Shown piece by piece: positions 50,793-60,462 of a DNA stretch of 64,000 bases. Positions within the stretch are counted from its first letter, which is position 1. Every line of letters begins with the position of its first letter. A program made the position numbers and the translations under genes. The notes under the pieces are model-generated. The model did not search any database. It saw only the letters and a program-made list of their open reading frames with translations, and was not told where the DNA came from. The stretch is from Pelosinus sp. UFO1 (GTDB taxonomy: Bacteria > Bacillota > Negativicutes > DSM-13327), in contig NZ_CP008852.1 of assembly GCF_000725345.1 (NCBI RefSeq), positions 2,323,693 through 2,387,692 on the forward strand, read 5' to 3'.

Positions 50793-51889
50793 CTGTTACC
50801 ACCTATAACTTTTTGCAATGCATTTACTAAAAGCGTATTTTGTTCTGGCTTCTTTACTGCTACACGAAAATAGTCGCAGGACAAACCCGGATAATTATCA
50901 CAATTACGAATTAGGATGTTGTAGGATGTCATAATTTCTACTAATTGTGCCGCTGTAAGAAGAGTTTCTTTACAATTTACCAAAATGAAATTTACTGATG
51001 GGAAGTATGGCTTTAGCCCTTTTATCGCTAACAACTTATTATATAAGTCTTTTTTTGCTTCTTGGATATATTCTATACTTGCAGTTTGGTAGCCAGTGTC
51101 ACCTAAAGCTACGACGCCGGCATTTTGCGCTAACGTGTTGACATTCCAAGGATCTTTTCCTTTATGTAGCAAAAGAGTAAGCGTTGGATTAGCTAGGCTA
51201 AAGCCCAACCTTAAACCCGGAATAGCATAGAACTTAGTAAGTGAGTGTAAAATAATAAGATTATCATATTGCGCTAATAAGTTTCGACATGTATATAAAG
51301 CAGCATCGGGTAAGAAGTCAATAAAAGATTCATCAACAACTACATACGTATTCTGGGATTTTGCCGTTACGATGAATTGTTCTACTTGTTGAGTTGAAAC
51401 AAGTGTACCTGTAGGATTATTAGGATTACAAATAAATACAATATCTATATCCACTAGCTGCTTTGCTATGGCATCGAGATCAATTGCAAAACCGTATTTT
51501 TCATTAAGATAAAAATATTCAACAGTCGCCCCGCTAGCCCTAGCAGCAGATTCATATTCACTGAAAGTTGGTGCTGTTACTAACACACGTTTTGGAGTTA
51601 TTATATGACATAAAACATACATAAGCTCAACTGCACCATTACCAATTGCTATTCGCTCACTATCTACATGATAGAACTGACTAATTGCTTGCTTTAGTGC
51701 ATAAGCCTCGGCATCGGGGTAGTGAATAACAGATTCCAAAGACTCTTCTAAGGATCGCCGGATTTTCACTGACAAACCAAGGGGATTAATATTAGCACTA
51801 AAATCTAATATCTCATTAAAAGATCCACCGTTTTTTCGTGTTGTAGCATATAAATTTCCGCCATGTTCAAAAGCATTGTTCCCACTCAT
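50789..51889 (-). CDS. cobD: threonine-phosphate decarboxylase
   Basis: About 366 residues from the ATG at 51889 (GAAGGTG 6 nt upstream). A PLP-dependent fold-I aminotransferase-like enzyme: HGGNLYATTRKNGG start, ICNPNNPTGTLVS, DESFIDF and the Schiff-base Lys in SLTKFYAIPGLRLG. It makes (R)-1-amino-2-propanol phosphate for the nucleotide loop. A histidinol-phosphate aminotransferase is the main alternative, but HGGN and the neighbours favour CobD. The ATG lies inside the end of pduX. Confidence 0.93.
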   Translation of the reverse strand: MSGNNAFEHGGNLYATTRKNGGSFNEILDFSANINPLGLSVKIRRSLEESLESVIHYPDAEAYALKQAISQFYHVDSERIAIGNGAVELMYVLCHIITPKRVLVTAPTFSEYESAARASGATVEYFYLNEKYGFAIDLDAIAKQLVDIDIVFICNPNNPTGTLVSTQQVEQFIVTAKSQNTYVVVDESFIDFLPDAALYTCRNLLAQYDNLIILHSLTKFYAIPGLRLGFSLANPTLTLLLHKGKDPWNVNTLAQNAGVVALGDTGYQTASIEYIQEAKKDLYNKLLAIKGLKPYFPSVNFILVNCKETLLTAAQLVEIMTSYNILIRNCDNYPGLSCDYFRVAVKKPEQNTLLVNALQKVIGGNR

Positions 51890-52766
51890 GACTGTCACCT
51901 TCTTGTTTCATTAATCCGCCAGAAATGAAATTTACAGTATGCAGAAATTTGACACCGGTGCAGCATCTGTTAATTTCTTCAATACAAGCGGGGCAATTGC
52001 TTAGTTTATTTGCTGGGAAGAGCACACCAACAACTGTACCACTATGAGCAACATTTACTCCTACAGCTCCCCAGGAAAGACCTATGTCAATTATTTCTTC
52101 TAAATGTGGTTTAAATAAAATCTTTTGATTCGCTAATGCGCTAATTGTAGCTCCTTTACCAAGTAGAAAAACATCTTTCTTGGTAAGGCCGTTGATAATT
52201 AAATTCATTGCTTGCTTTACTTGCAATTCTTTTGAATGATTTAGTTTTTCTAAATCACTCCGTTGATTAAAATGCAGCGTATCAATTTCGCCGCCTACAT
52301 CAAAGATTACGATATGCATCGGAATTGCGTGTCCTAAGTATCGGCGAAGGTGTCCCTTTACATGATCAAACAAGATAATACCAGGGTAAAATATACCATC
52401 CGTAGGTTCAATTGACAGGGCGATATCTGCTATTTCATCAGGTGATAAAAGTGTACCTCTACTTAAGGCAATACATTGGCATGCAGCACTAATATCAGCA
52501 CTACTGGAAGCCATGCCTTTGCCTAGTGGTAATTCAGATTTTACGCTAACATGAAAACCATCATTAGGGATTTTTAAAAACTGAAGTGTTTTGGTGATGG
52601 CAGTTGCGACCTTATTTCCAATTGATACAATACCAATATCTTTATTAGGCATTACCGTTACCTTTGAGTATAAATCAATAGGACAAGTAATTAAAAAACT
52701 TTTTCCATTGATTGTACCTTGTGCTAATTCGCCACATGAACCAGGGGCTTTGACGGTTACCCTCAT
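51867..52766 (-). CDS. pduX: L-threonine kinase, GHMP family
   Basis: About 299 residues from the ATG at 52766 (TATGGAG upstream). GHMP kinase: RVTVKAPGSCGELAQGTI start and the phosphate loop PLGKGMASSSADISAA. PduX makes L-threonine phosphate, the substrate of CobD, which is encoded next. The pairing of the two genes is strong functional support. The C-terminal Cys-rich region (NCPACIEEINRCC) is noteworthy. Confidence 0.92.
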   Translation of the reverse strand: MRVTVKAPGSCGELAQGTINGKSFLITCPIDLYSKVTVMPNKDIGIVSIGNKVATAITKTLQFLKIPNDGFHVSVKSELPLGKGMASSSADISAACQCIALSRGTLLSPDEIADIALSIEPTDGIFYPGIILFDHVKGHLRRYLGHAIPMHIVIFDVGGEIDTLHFNQRSDLEKLNHSKELQVKQAMNLIINGLTKKDVFLLGKGATISALANQKILFKPHLEEIIDIGLSWGAVGVNVAHSGTVVGVLFPANKLSNCPACIEEINRCCTGVKFLHTVNFISGGLMKQEGDSHEWEQCF

Positions 52767-52922
52767 ACAAGTGTTCTCCATACGTTATTATTTATATAAA
52801 TTAATAAAATTTCGCTGAATTCTTTAAGGCTAACTATCTTTACAACAACTATATCTTCCGCTATATTATTTGTCAACCTGACTAAAATGGACTATTTAGA
52901 AGGATTAAAGTGGAATTTGCCT

Positions 52923-53669
52923 TTAATATAAGAAGATGATTAATACCATTATTTCGGAGAGTTCACTAATTGCGCCGTATACATCTCCTGTTAAACCACC
53001 TATAATATTTTTAACATAATTGGAAAAAATCATAGTGATCATAATAATACTTGCTAGGCTTACAATTGCTTGTTTGCCTAAGGGGACTACCAATAGTAAG
53101 GTGAGAAGGAAAGCAATATAGAGGGTGTTTTTGTCCGCATATAAGGCAAAGGCTTTGCCGATACCATCAAGGCGAGCATAGGAAAACATAGTAATTCCTA
53201 TGACCATAGCAAATCGTCCTAATAATGGCATAATAAATAAAGCAGTAGGAATTCCTAGTGGAGAAATATCCATTAACAGTGACCACTTTAGAATAACAAG
53301 TAAAACAAAAGCGACAACACCATTTGCTCCGACTCTACTGTCTTTCATTATTTCTAACATTCTATCTTTTGAACGACCAGAGAATATACCATCCATGGTA
53401 TCCATAAAACCATCACAATGTAATCCACCTGTGAGAATAATATTAGCAATAATTAGAATGATTGCTAATACATGTGGTGGCATATACATACCCATATGTG
53501 GCAAAAATTCTGTAAGAAAATGGTTTATAAGTACTAATAAAATCCCGAGAATAGCACCTACTAAGGGAAAATACTTCACACTTCGACCGAAACTTTCAGA
53601 TGACCACTCTGTTTGTTTGATTATATAAATACGAGTTAAAAATTGTAATCCTGTTAAAAAATTCTTCAT
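52923..53669 (-). CDS. cobS: adenosylcobinamide-GDP ribazoletransferase
   Basis: A 248-residue membrane protein of the CobS family with six or more membrane helices. Pattern FLTGLQFLTRI and the catalytic acidic stretch GGLHCDGFMDTMDGIFSGRSKDRMLEIMKDSRVGANG identify it. It joins cobinamide-GDP with alpha-ribazole. No good Shine-Dalgarno is close to the ATG. Confidence 0.95.
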   Translation of the reverse strand: MKNFLTGLQFLTRIYIIKQTEWSSESFGRSVKYFPLVGAILGILLVLINHFLTEFLPHMGMYMPPHVLAIILIIANIILTGGLHCDGFMDTMDGIFSGRSKDRMLEIMKDSRVGANGVVAFVLLVILKWSLLMDISPLGIPTALFIMPLLGRFAMVIGITMFSYARLDGIGKAFALYADKNTLYIAFLLTLLLVVPLGKQAIVSLASIIMITMIFSNYVKNIIGGLTGDVYGAISELSEIMVLIIFLY

Positions 53670-53740
53670 TATTAATGTAGCGTATACTTACGCTAACCTC
53701 CAAATTGTCATTTCTAAGAGCGTTTCTATTTTTGTTTGAA

Positions 53741-54691
53741 TTATCTCCCTACACCCCAAAAGAGGAATAAGGCTATAATAAAAAGGGCAGTTACCGTGTA
53801 CATAATATAAATCGTCTGTTTAATATGCATGGGATTTAATATAGTATGTACTTCTCCCATATAAGCACGCTCAGAAGCAATTCCACCATAATAATTTAAA
53901 CCACCCAAACGGACACCCAAGGCACCGGCTACGCCAGCTTCTGAAAAGCCGCTATTAGGGCTAGGATGTTTGGCTGCATCCCGCCAAATTGCACTAGCTG
54001 CGCCAATAAAACGGAAGCGTAGCAGAATTGTAGATACTAGTATCAATATGGCTGTGAAACGGGCGGGAATATAGTTAAATACATCATCGACACGAGCCGC
54101 AATCATACCAAAGTCTTGGTATTTTTCGTTTTTATAACCAACCATAGAATCAAGTGTATTCACAGCTCGATATAAGAATGCCAGTGGCAGGCCACCGATT
54201 GCAAAATAAAATAGCGGAGAAATAATACCATCCACAATGTTTTCTGCAATTGTTTCTACCGTTGCTCTAGTTATCTCGGTAACATCTAGTTTATCTGTAT
54301 CTCGACCAACAATCCAGCCTACTTTATATCTTGCTTGTTGCATATTACCTAATAGTAAATACTGATAGATTTCATTACCTGCCTTGGCCAAACTATTAGG
54401 AGAAATAGTAAAGCTTAGTAGTAGGGCTCCCCCTAAAAATTCGGCCCAAGGATGAACAGCCGCTAATAAGTGTAATATCCACCAAGTAATACTGTAAGTT
54501 ACTGCTAATACTATAACTACCAATAGCATACCGTATAATTTTTTCAAATTAGACGAATGCTTAAAATTTAATAACTTTTTTTCCAAAAAAGTTATTAAAT
54601 TACCAATCATTACTACAGGGTGCATAGAGGTTCGAGGATCGCCTAGAAAGGTATCAATTAAGATGGCAACTAAGGGGATATATTGATCCAT
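53741..54691 (-). CDS. cbiB: adenosylcobinamide-phosphate synthase
   Basis: A 316-residue CbiB with several membrane helices. LVAILIDTFLGDPRTSMHPVVMIG, ARATVETIAENIVDGIISPLFYF-like segment, and SPNSGFSEAGVAGALGVRLGG identify it. Attaches aminopropanol phosphate to adenosylcobyric acid. Start and cbiP stop overlap by one base (TAATG). Confidence 0.95.
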   Translation of the reverse strand: MDQYIPLVAILIDTFLGDPRTSMHPVVMIGNLITFLEKKLLNFKHSSNLKKLYGMLLVVIVLAVTYSITWWILHLLAAVHPWAEFLGGALLLSFTISPNSLAKAGNEIYQYLLLGNMQQARYKVGWIVGRDTDKLDVTEITRATVETIAENIVDGIISPLFYFAIGGLPLAFLYRAVNTLDSMVGYKNEKYQDFGMIAARVDDVFNYIPARFTAILILVSTILLRFRFIGAASAIWRDAAKHPSPNSGFSEAGVAGALGVRLGGLNYYGGIASERAYMGEVHTILNPMHIKQTIYIMYTVTALFIIALFLFWGVGR

Positions 54692-56211
54692 TACTTTGCA
54701 CCTAGAATTGTATAAAGTAGATCCATATTGAGGCTATTCCTCACAGTCTCTGCCAAACGATTGTAACTGTTTTCCTTACGAGTGTGAGTATCATTCACTG
54801 TCTCTATAGGAGCTAGACCTTTACGTACTCTTAAGGCATTCAGTATACTGCGACGATAGACATCATTATCAAAGATGCCATGAATATAGGTACCCATGAC
54901 TAAACCATCAGAACGTACCACCCCATCAGCAGAATCGGAGAGTTGATTAGAGCGACTAGTAATTGTAAAAGCATGTTCCGCAGTTTGTAAGAATTCTGTT
55001 TGTCCCATGTGAATTTCATAGCCGATTAGATTCTCATAGGTAAGATTCAATCCTAAAAATCCATTATTTGAACAATTAGCAGTTACTTGATGGGTTATTT
55101 TATTCGGTGTAAAGGTAGTCGCAATATCAAGTAAACCAAGCCCAGAAATAGTATCCAAATTAGATTCTGTATGGTCCGGATCTGATATTTGTTTTCCTAG
55201 CATTTGATAACCACCGCAAATACCAATAAGAGGTGTCCCGGAGTTTACTAGTTTAATAATTTGTTCTTCAAACCCTTGCTGACGTAGGTACAATAAATCT
55301 TCAATTGTATTTTTACTTCCAGGTAAGAGTATTAAATCGGGCTTGCCAATTGATTCGCCTTGTTGAATATAACGAACTGTTACATCTGTTTCATTAGCAA
55401 AAGCATCAAAATCTGTGAAATTCGATATTTTAGGCGTTCTAATGACCACGATATCAAGTTCACTAAGAGTATTTACCTGTTTATCATCAAGAGAGACCGA
55501 ATCTTCATCGTCAATGCCTAATTGATCAAGATGTGGTACTACTCCGATTACAGGTTTACCAGTTTTTGTTTCTAAAAAATCCAAAGCTGGCTTTAGCAAG
55601 TCGATATCGCCTCGGAATTTATTAATAATAATTCCCTTGATAAGATCTCTTTCATCTGGGTCTAACAATTCTAATGTACCAACAACGGATGCTAATGCTC
55701 CTCCCCTGTCAATATCAGCAATTAATAACACAGGCGCGGTTAGCATTTTCGCGATACGCATATTAACAATGTCATTTGCTTTCAAATTAACTTCCGCTGG
55801 GCTACCAGCACCTTCAATAACAATGGTATCAAATTCTGCTCCCAGTTTATCCAAGCACTCTTTTATAACACCTAACGCTTGTAAGCTATAACCAGTATGA
55901 TATTCTTTAGCCGACATATTGCCAATTGGTTTTCCCATTAAAACGACTTGTGAACAAGAGTTACCTGTTGGTTTTAATAAAACAGGATTCATCTCCACGA
56001 TAGGTTCAAGTCCTGCAGCTTCAGCTTGGGCAACTTGGGCTCTACCCATTTCCCCACCTGTTTTCGTTACATAAGAATTCAAAGCCATATTTTGAGCTTT
56101 AAAGGGTACGACTCTTTGTCCATCTTGCAAAAATATGCGGCATAAAGCGGTTGTTAGTATGCTTTTTCCTACATGTGAGCTTGTCCCTTGTAACATTATG
56201 GTTTTAGCCAT
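54691..56211 (-). CDS. cbiP: cobyric acid synthase
   Basis: 506 residues from the ATG at 56211 (GGGGTG upstream). N-terminal P-loop MLQGTSSHVGKSILTTALCR and C-terminal class-I glutamine amidotransferase domain with the nucleophile in GICGGYQMLG and the late His in GTYIHGIFDN. Amidates the b, d, e and g side chains. The ATG lies within the end of cobU. Confidence 0.96.
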   Translation of the reverse strand: MAKTIMLQGTSSHVGKSILTTALCRIFLQDGQRVVPFKAQNMALNSYVTKTGGEMGRAQVAQAEAAGLEPIVEMNPVLLKPTGNSCSQVVLMGKPIGNMSAKEYHTGYSLQALGVIKECLDKLGAEFDTIVIEGAGSPAEVNLKANDIVNMRIAKMLTAPVLLIADIDRGGALASVVGTLELLDPDERDLIKGIIINKFRGDIDLLKPALDFLETKTGKPVIGVVPHLDQLGIDDEDSVSLDDKQVNTLSELDIVVIRTPKISNFTDFDAFANETDVTVRYIQQGESIGKPDLILLPGSKNTIEDLLYLRQQGFEEQIIKLVNSGTPLIGICGGYQMLGKQISDPDHTESNLDTISGLGLLDIATTFTPNKITHQVTANCSNNGFLGLNLTYENLIGYEIHMGQTEFLQTAEHAFTITSRSNQLSDSADGVVRSDGLVMGTYIHGIFDNDVYRRSILNALRVRKGLAPIETVNDTHTRKENSYNRLAETVRNSLNMDLLYTILGAK

Positions 56212-56785
56212 GATGCACCCCTTTCGCAATTTGTGTCGCTATCGTTTTTAGTTCAACAGGTAAACCACTAATCACCAAGTATACTTCATCGGCATTTGCG
56301 GCCATCTTTTGATTAACCATACCAGCAATATCACGATACTGTCTGGCCAAAGCATTATCAGGCACAATCCCCATACCTACTTCGTTTGTAACAAATAATA
56401 CTGTAGCTTGGCTTGCACGTGAACTAATCACTAGCTTTTCAATTTGTTTCATAATATATTGATATGTTTCTTCAGGATTAGTTGGTGTATTTGGTGATAA
56501 TAATAAGTTACTAGTATATAAGGTTAAACAGTCAAATAAGATAACATTAGCCTGTTTAGCGGCTTCCTGCAGTATTTGGTCAGCATCATATGGTGCTTCA
56601 AATGTTTGCCAAGTATCTGGACGACGCTGGCGATGCAATGTTACACGTGTTTGCATTTCTTGGTCATATACTTGGGCGGTAGCAATATAGGCTACTTTAT
56701 CTGTTTGTGCTGCGGCATATTGTTCAGCAAATAAACTTTTGCCACTTCTGGCTCCACCTGTTATAAGTACGATTTTGCCTTGCAT
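56204..56785 (-). CDS. cobU: adenosylcobinamide kinase/guanylyltransferase
   Basis: A 193-residue CobU: Walker A GGARSGKSLFAEQYA, RRPDTWQTFEAP, DCLTLYTSNLL and TNEVGMGIVPDNALARQYRD. It phosphorylates and GMP-activates cobinamide for CobS. Confidence 0.96.
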   Translation of the reverse strand: MQGKIVLITGGARSGKSLFAEQYAAAQTDKVAYIATAQVYDQEMQTRVTLHRQRRPDTWQTFEAPYDADQILQEAAKQANVILFDCLTLYTSNLLLSPNTPTNPEETYQYIMKQIEKLVISSRASQATVLFVTNEVGMGIVPDNALARQYRDIAGMVNQKMAANADEVYLVISGLPVELKTIATQIAKGVHHG

Positions 56786-56809
56786 TATATCAATCTCCCA
56801 AAGGATATA

Positions 56810-58201
56810 TTATTTTCTTTTTTGCTTAAATAATTTACATGAAGATAGAAAGCGGAGAGCATTCTTTTCGTTACCAGTAAAATGCATATGTAAATAAGAA
56901 GCTACTACATTCTCGCTGGCATATCCGCCATTATATACTTCACCAGTACGTGTCTTTTTAAATTCAAAAGCCCAAGGAAAATCTTTTTGATTTTCGTCAA
57001 TAAGCATTTGTGAAAAATGGAACTCATGCCCTCGCAGGATATCACCAGTATCACACAAAATATTTTCAGTAAGAGCCGTTGCCTCAACATAGCCTACTGT
57101 TTGTAACTTAGATTGCATTGAACATGTTGCTGGAATAACTCCCACCATATCATATTTTTGACCTTCAAAATCAACGATTTTTTTTGTCAAATACATAAAG
57201 CCACCACATTCAGCATATACTGGCATGCCTTCTTGGCAAGCTTGCTTTATAGATTGCCTCATACTTACATTAATGGCTAATTCATTAGCAAACATTTCTG
57301 GAAAACCACCGCCAAATAATAGGCCATCCACTTGCGGAAGCTCATTATCGCTTATAGGACTAAATGGTATAATTTCTGCCCCTAAAGATTTTAAGACATC
57401 AAGACTTTCGGGATAATAAAAAGAAAAAGCATCATCTTGCGCGACACCAATACGTAGGTTTAGTGGAGTTTTTGGGGAATTATTGGTTACTTCTTCTAAG
57501 CTACACAAGCTAGGGGATGACTGTGCTATTTCAAGAAGTTTGTTAATATCTAGTTGAGAAGAAATTTGTTCTCTTAATTCGCTAATCCTATCAGCAGCAT
57601 TATGCTCAGTAACTGGCGTTAAACCTAAATGCCTTTCAGGCATATGTAGAGCATCATTTCGATAAATACAGCCTAACACTGGAATACCAATCCGATCTAA
57701 TGCATCACATATCATACTTTTATGAGTTTGGGATCCTAATCGGTTGATAATAACACCAACTACATTTACTTCTTGATCATACATCTTATAACCTAAAGCG
57801 ATAGCAGCGGCACTTTCGCCTACTGATCTAGCATCAATAACAAGCACGACTGGTGTTTTGAGTATTTTTGCGATAGCTGCTGTACTGCTAATCCCAGTGC
57901 GCCCCCCATCATATAAGCCCATGACTCCTTCAATAATAACAATATCATTACCAGAAGCCGTTTTAGCAAAAATCGGAACCAGCTTGTCTGTAGGTACTAA
58001 CCAGGTATCCAAGTTATGAGCAACCTTACCGCTCGCTAATTGATGATAGCCAGGGTCAATATAATCAGGACCTACTTTGTAGGATTGTATTGTAAGTCCC
58101 TTTTCTTTTAAAACGGCTAAGAGTCCTGTAACAATAGTGGTTTTTCCCACACCGCTGTGAGTACCAGCAATGACGATACGTGGAATATTAATTTGGGACA
58201 T
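56810..58201 (-). CDS. cbiA: cobyrinate a,c-diamide synthase
   Basis: A 463-residue CbiA: P-loop AGTHSGVGKTTIVTGLLAVL, AGHNLDTW-like VAHNLDTWL, and the glutamine amidotransferase half with AECGGFMYL and the late HFTGNEKNA. It makes the first two amidations with ATP and glutamine. Confidence 0.96.
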   Translation of the reverse strand: MSQINIPRIVIAGTHSGVGKTTIVTGLLAVLKEKGLTIQSYKVGPDYIDPGYHQLASGKVAHNLDTWLVPTDKLVPIFAKTASGNDIVIIEGVMGLYDGGRTGISSTAAIAKILKTPVVLVIDARSVGESAAAIALGYKMYDQEVNVVGVIINRLGSQTHKSMICDALDRIGIPVLGCIYRNDALHMPERHLGLTPVTEHNAADRISELREQISSQLDINKLLEIAQSSPSLCSLEEVTNNSPKTPLNLRIGVAQDDAFSFYYPESLDVLKSLGAEIIPFSPISDNELPQVDGLLFGGGFPEMFANELAINVSMRQSIKQACQEGMPVYAECGGFMYLTKKIVDFEGQKYDMVGVIPATCSMQSKLQTVGYVEATALTENILCDTGDILRGHEFHFSQMLIDENQKDFPWAFEFKKTRTGEVYNGGYASENVVASYLHMHFTGNEKNALRFLSSCKLFKQKRK

Positions 58202-58256
58202 AATCTCCCTCCTACTAGTACCTTCTTATGGTTTTGCAATTATTTGCACTTAAAAA

Positions 58257-58883
58257 TTATCTTTTATGCATGTATAAAAGAGCATTCGTAATTGCGGCAG
58301 CAATTGGACTACCACCTTTATTTCCTCGGACTGTTATGTAAGGCACAGGGCAAGTTTCAGCTAATAAATCTTTTGATTCACTGGCACCAACGAAGCCAAC
58401 AGGAACTCCAATAATAAGTGCAGGACGAATGTTAGTATCTTTCATCATGTTTAAGACTTCAAATAAAGCAGTAGGTGCATTACCGATGGCAATGATAGAG
58501 CCATGCAATCGTTCCCCAAAAGTACGCATAGCTACCATAGATCGAGTGATTCCAAGTTCTTTGGCAGTAGATGCTACTGTTTCATCACCAATGAGACAAT
58601 GTACTGTTCCGCCATAATCTGCTAAACGGCGTTTATTAATGCCAGTACGAACCATCTCTACATCACAAAAAATATCACATCCTAATTCTAGTGCTTTACA
58701 TCCTGCAGTAATAGCCTCCGCATGGATTTCAATAACTTTTGAATACTCTGGGTCACCAGCTGCGTGGATAATACGTGAAAATACCTTTATTTCCTCAGGT
58801 TTCAAATTCAAACTAGTTAAGTAAGGAGCAATGATTTCCATACTGCGTTCCTCAATAGCCATCGGTTCTGTTATATATTGCAT
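58257..58883 (-). CDS. cbiC: cobalt-precorrin-8 methylmutase
   Basis: A 208-residue CbiC; RIIHAAGDPEY with the catalytic His, FCDVEMVRTGINKRRL and GVPVGFVGASESKDLL are typical. It moves the C11 methyl to C12, forming cobyrinate. Start overlaps the cbiJ stop by one base (TAATG); GGGAGG upstream. Confidence 0.96.
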   Translation of the reverse strand: MQYITEPMAIEERSMEIIAPYLTSLNLKPEEIKVFSRIIHAAGDPEYSKVIEIHAEAITAGCKALELGCDIFCDVEMVRTGINKRRLADYGGTVHCLIGDETVASTAKELGITRSMVAMRTFGERLHGSIIAIGNAPTALFEVLNMMKDTNIRPALIIGVPVGFVGASESKDLLAETCPVPYITVRGNKGGSPIAAAITNALLYMHKR

Positions 58884-59641
58884 TAGTAGACCTCCCTAAT
58901 AAATTTAATAACTTCGGTAACATCATAAACTACGTTACTATACTGAATGATAGGTCTATCAATTATGACCAAAGGCAAATGTAATTCCATTGCAGCTGTG
59001 ATTTTAGTATCACTACCACCAATTTCTCCACTATTTTTAGTGACGATTACTTCTGCTTGATATTCTTCAAATAGGGCCACATTAAGTTCGTGAGAGAAGG
59101 GACCTTGTATTGCTACTATATCTCGTGGCGTGAAACCTAACTCTAAGCATTCTGTTAAGACGCTTGGTTCCGGTAGCACACGGGCGATTAATCTGTGTTT
59201 CTGCAAAAATGTTGAACTTTTAAATACTCTCAAATGACGACTGCCTGTGGTAAGAAATATAGTTTTACCCAAAGATCCTGCTACTTGCGCTGCTGCTGCA
59301 TAATCATGAACAATGTGTAAACCATCATAGTTTGGCAATACAGCAAGAGGCCGTTCATATCTGACATAAGCTATCTCTGTAGTTTGGCAAGCTTTCATAG
59401 CATTCTCAGAAACATTAATAGCATAAGGATGACTAGCATCTACAATCATATTAATCTTGTTAGTGTGAATCAAGGTAGTAAATCCATTTGCATCAAGGGG
59501 ACCAGTATGAACTGGCACCCTAAGGTCAATCAACTCTCGGCCATAATCACTAAAAACAGAAGCCATTACTTCGTAATCAGAGTTTATCAATAAGTTAACT
59601 AGATCTCGCCCATCCTTTGTTCCGGCAAGGACTAAAATCAT
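58883..59641 (-). CDS. cbiJ: cobalt-precorrin-6A reductase
   Basis: A 252-residue CbiJ/CobK: ILVLAGTKDGRDLVNLL start, VDASHPYAINVSENAMKAC, LTTGSRHLRVFKS and TKNSGEIGGSDTKITAA. It reduces the corrin ring with NAD(P)H. ATG overlaps the cbiH stop (ATGA). Confidence 0.95.
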   Translation of the reverse strand: MILVLAGTKDGRDLVNLLINSDYEVMASVFSDYGRELIDLRVPVHTGPLDANGFTTLIHTNKINMIVDASHPYAINVSENAMKACQTTEIAYVRYERPLAVLPNYDGLHIVHDYAAAAQVAGSLGKTIFLTTGSRHLRVFKSSTFLQKHRLIARVLPEPSVLTECLELGFTPRDIVAIQGPFSHELNVALFEEYQAEVIVTKNSGEIGGSDTKITAAMELHLPLVIIDRPIIQYSNVVYDVTEVIKFIREVY

Positions 59642-60462
59642 AATTTATAACCACGTGGTGTAATCATACGGTTATCTTGTACATAAGTTTGGCTATTTCC
59701 GATAATTACAAGAGAAAACATATCAATAAATTCCTTAGTAAATTCATTTAAAGTTGATATCGCCATATTCTCACCTTCACGAGTAGCATGATGCACAATA
59801 CCTACTGGTGTAGAGGTTTTCCGATGCTTCAATACAATTTCACGTACTTCTCTAATTTGGCTGGTACGGCGTTTGCTCTTAGGATTATATAAAGCGATTA
59901 CAAAATCAGCTTCTGCAGCCATTTCAACACGTTTTCTAATAACATCCCAAGGTGTTAAGAGATCACTTAAACTAATTACAGCAAAATCATGCATTAATGG
60001 TGCTCCTAGAATAGCGGCTGAAGCGCCAACTGCACTAATTCCAGGTATAACATTGACCTCTGGACGAATATCTGAATCATATTTCATTACTAACTCAAGT
60101 ATAAGACCAGCCATACCATAAATTCCTGGATCTCCACTGGAAATTACTGCTACATTCTTGCCATCGAGTGCCTGATCTACAGCACTTTGGCAACGTTCAA
60201 TTTCTTGCATCATACCTGTACCAATGATTTTTTTATTAGTTAGTAATTCAGAGACAAGCTCAACGTAAGTATTGTAACCAACAATTACATCGGCATTTTC
60301 TATACTTTCTCTAGCTCTAGGACTCATATCAAGCAAACTGCCTGGCCCTATTCCAACGACTGCTATTTGACCTGGGCAATTGACACCGTTACATTCTTGT
60401 ATTTTGTTTTGGGAAGAAGAAGCTTGTTCGTCTGCCCCGCTAAGATTGCTGCTGCTGCACAT
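59638..60462 (-). CDS. cbiH: cobalt-precorrin-3B C17-methyltransferase
   Basis: A 274-residue SAM-dependent tetrapyrrole methylase. The canonical domain begins at about residue 32 (IAVVGIGPGSLLDMSPRARE), followed by ISSGDPGIYGMAG and FVIALYNPKSKRR. The only in-frame start codon is the ATG at 60462, GGAGTGGG upstream, giving a 31-residue Ser/Cys-rich N-terminal extension that overlaps the end of cbiG by 100 nt. It contracts the ring (with CbiG). Confidence 0.92.
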   Translation of the reverse strand: MCSSSNLSGADEQASSSQNKIQECNGVNCPGQIAVVGIGPGSLLDMSPRARESIENADVIVGYNTYVELVSELLTNKKIIGTGMMQEIERCQSAVDQALDGKNVAVISSGDPGIYGMAGLILELVMKYDSDIRPEVNVIPGISAVGASAAILGAPLMHDFAVISLSDLLTPWDVIRKRVEMAAEADFVIALYNPKSKRRTSQIREVREIVLKHRKTSTPVGIVHHATREGENMAISTLNEFTKEFIDMFSLVIIGNSQTYVQDNRMITPRGYKL

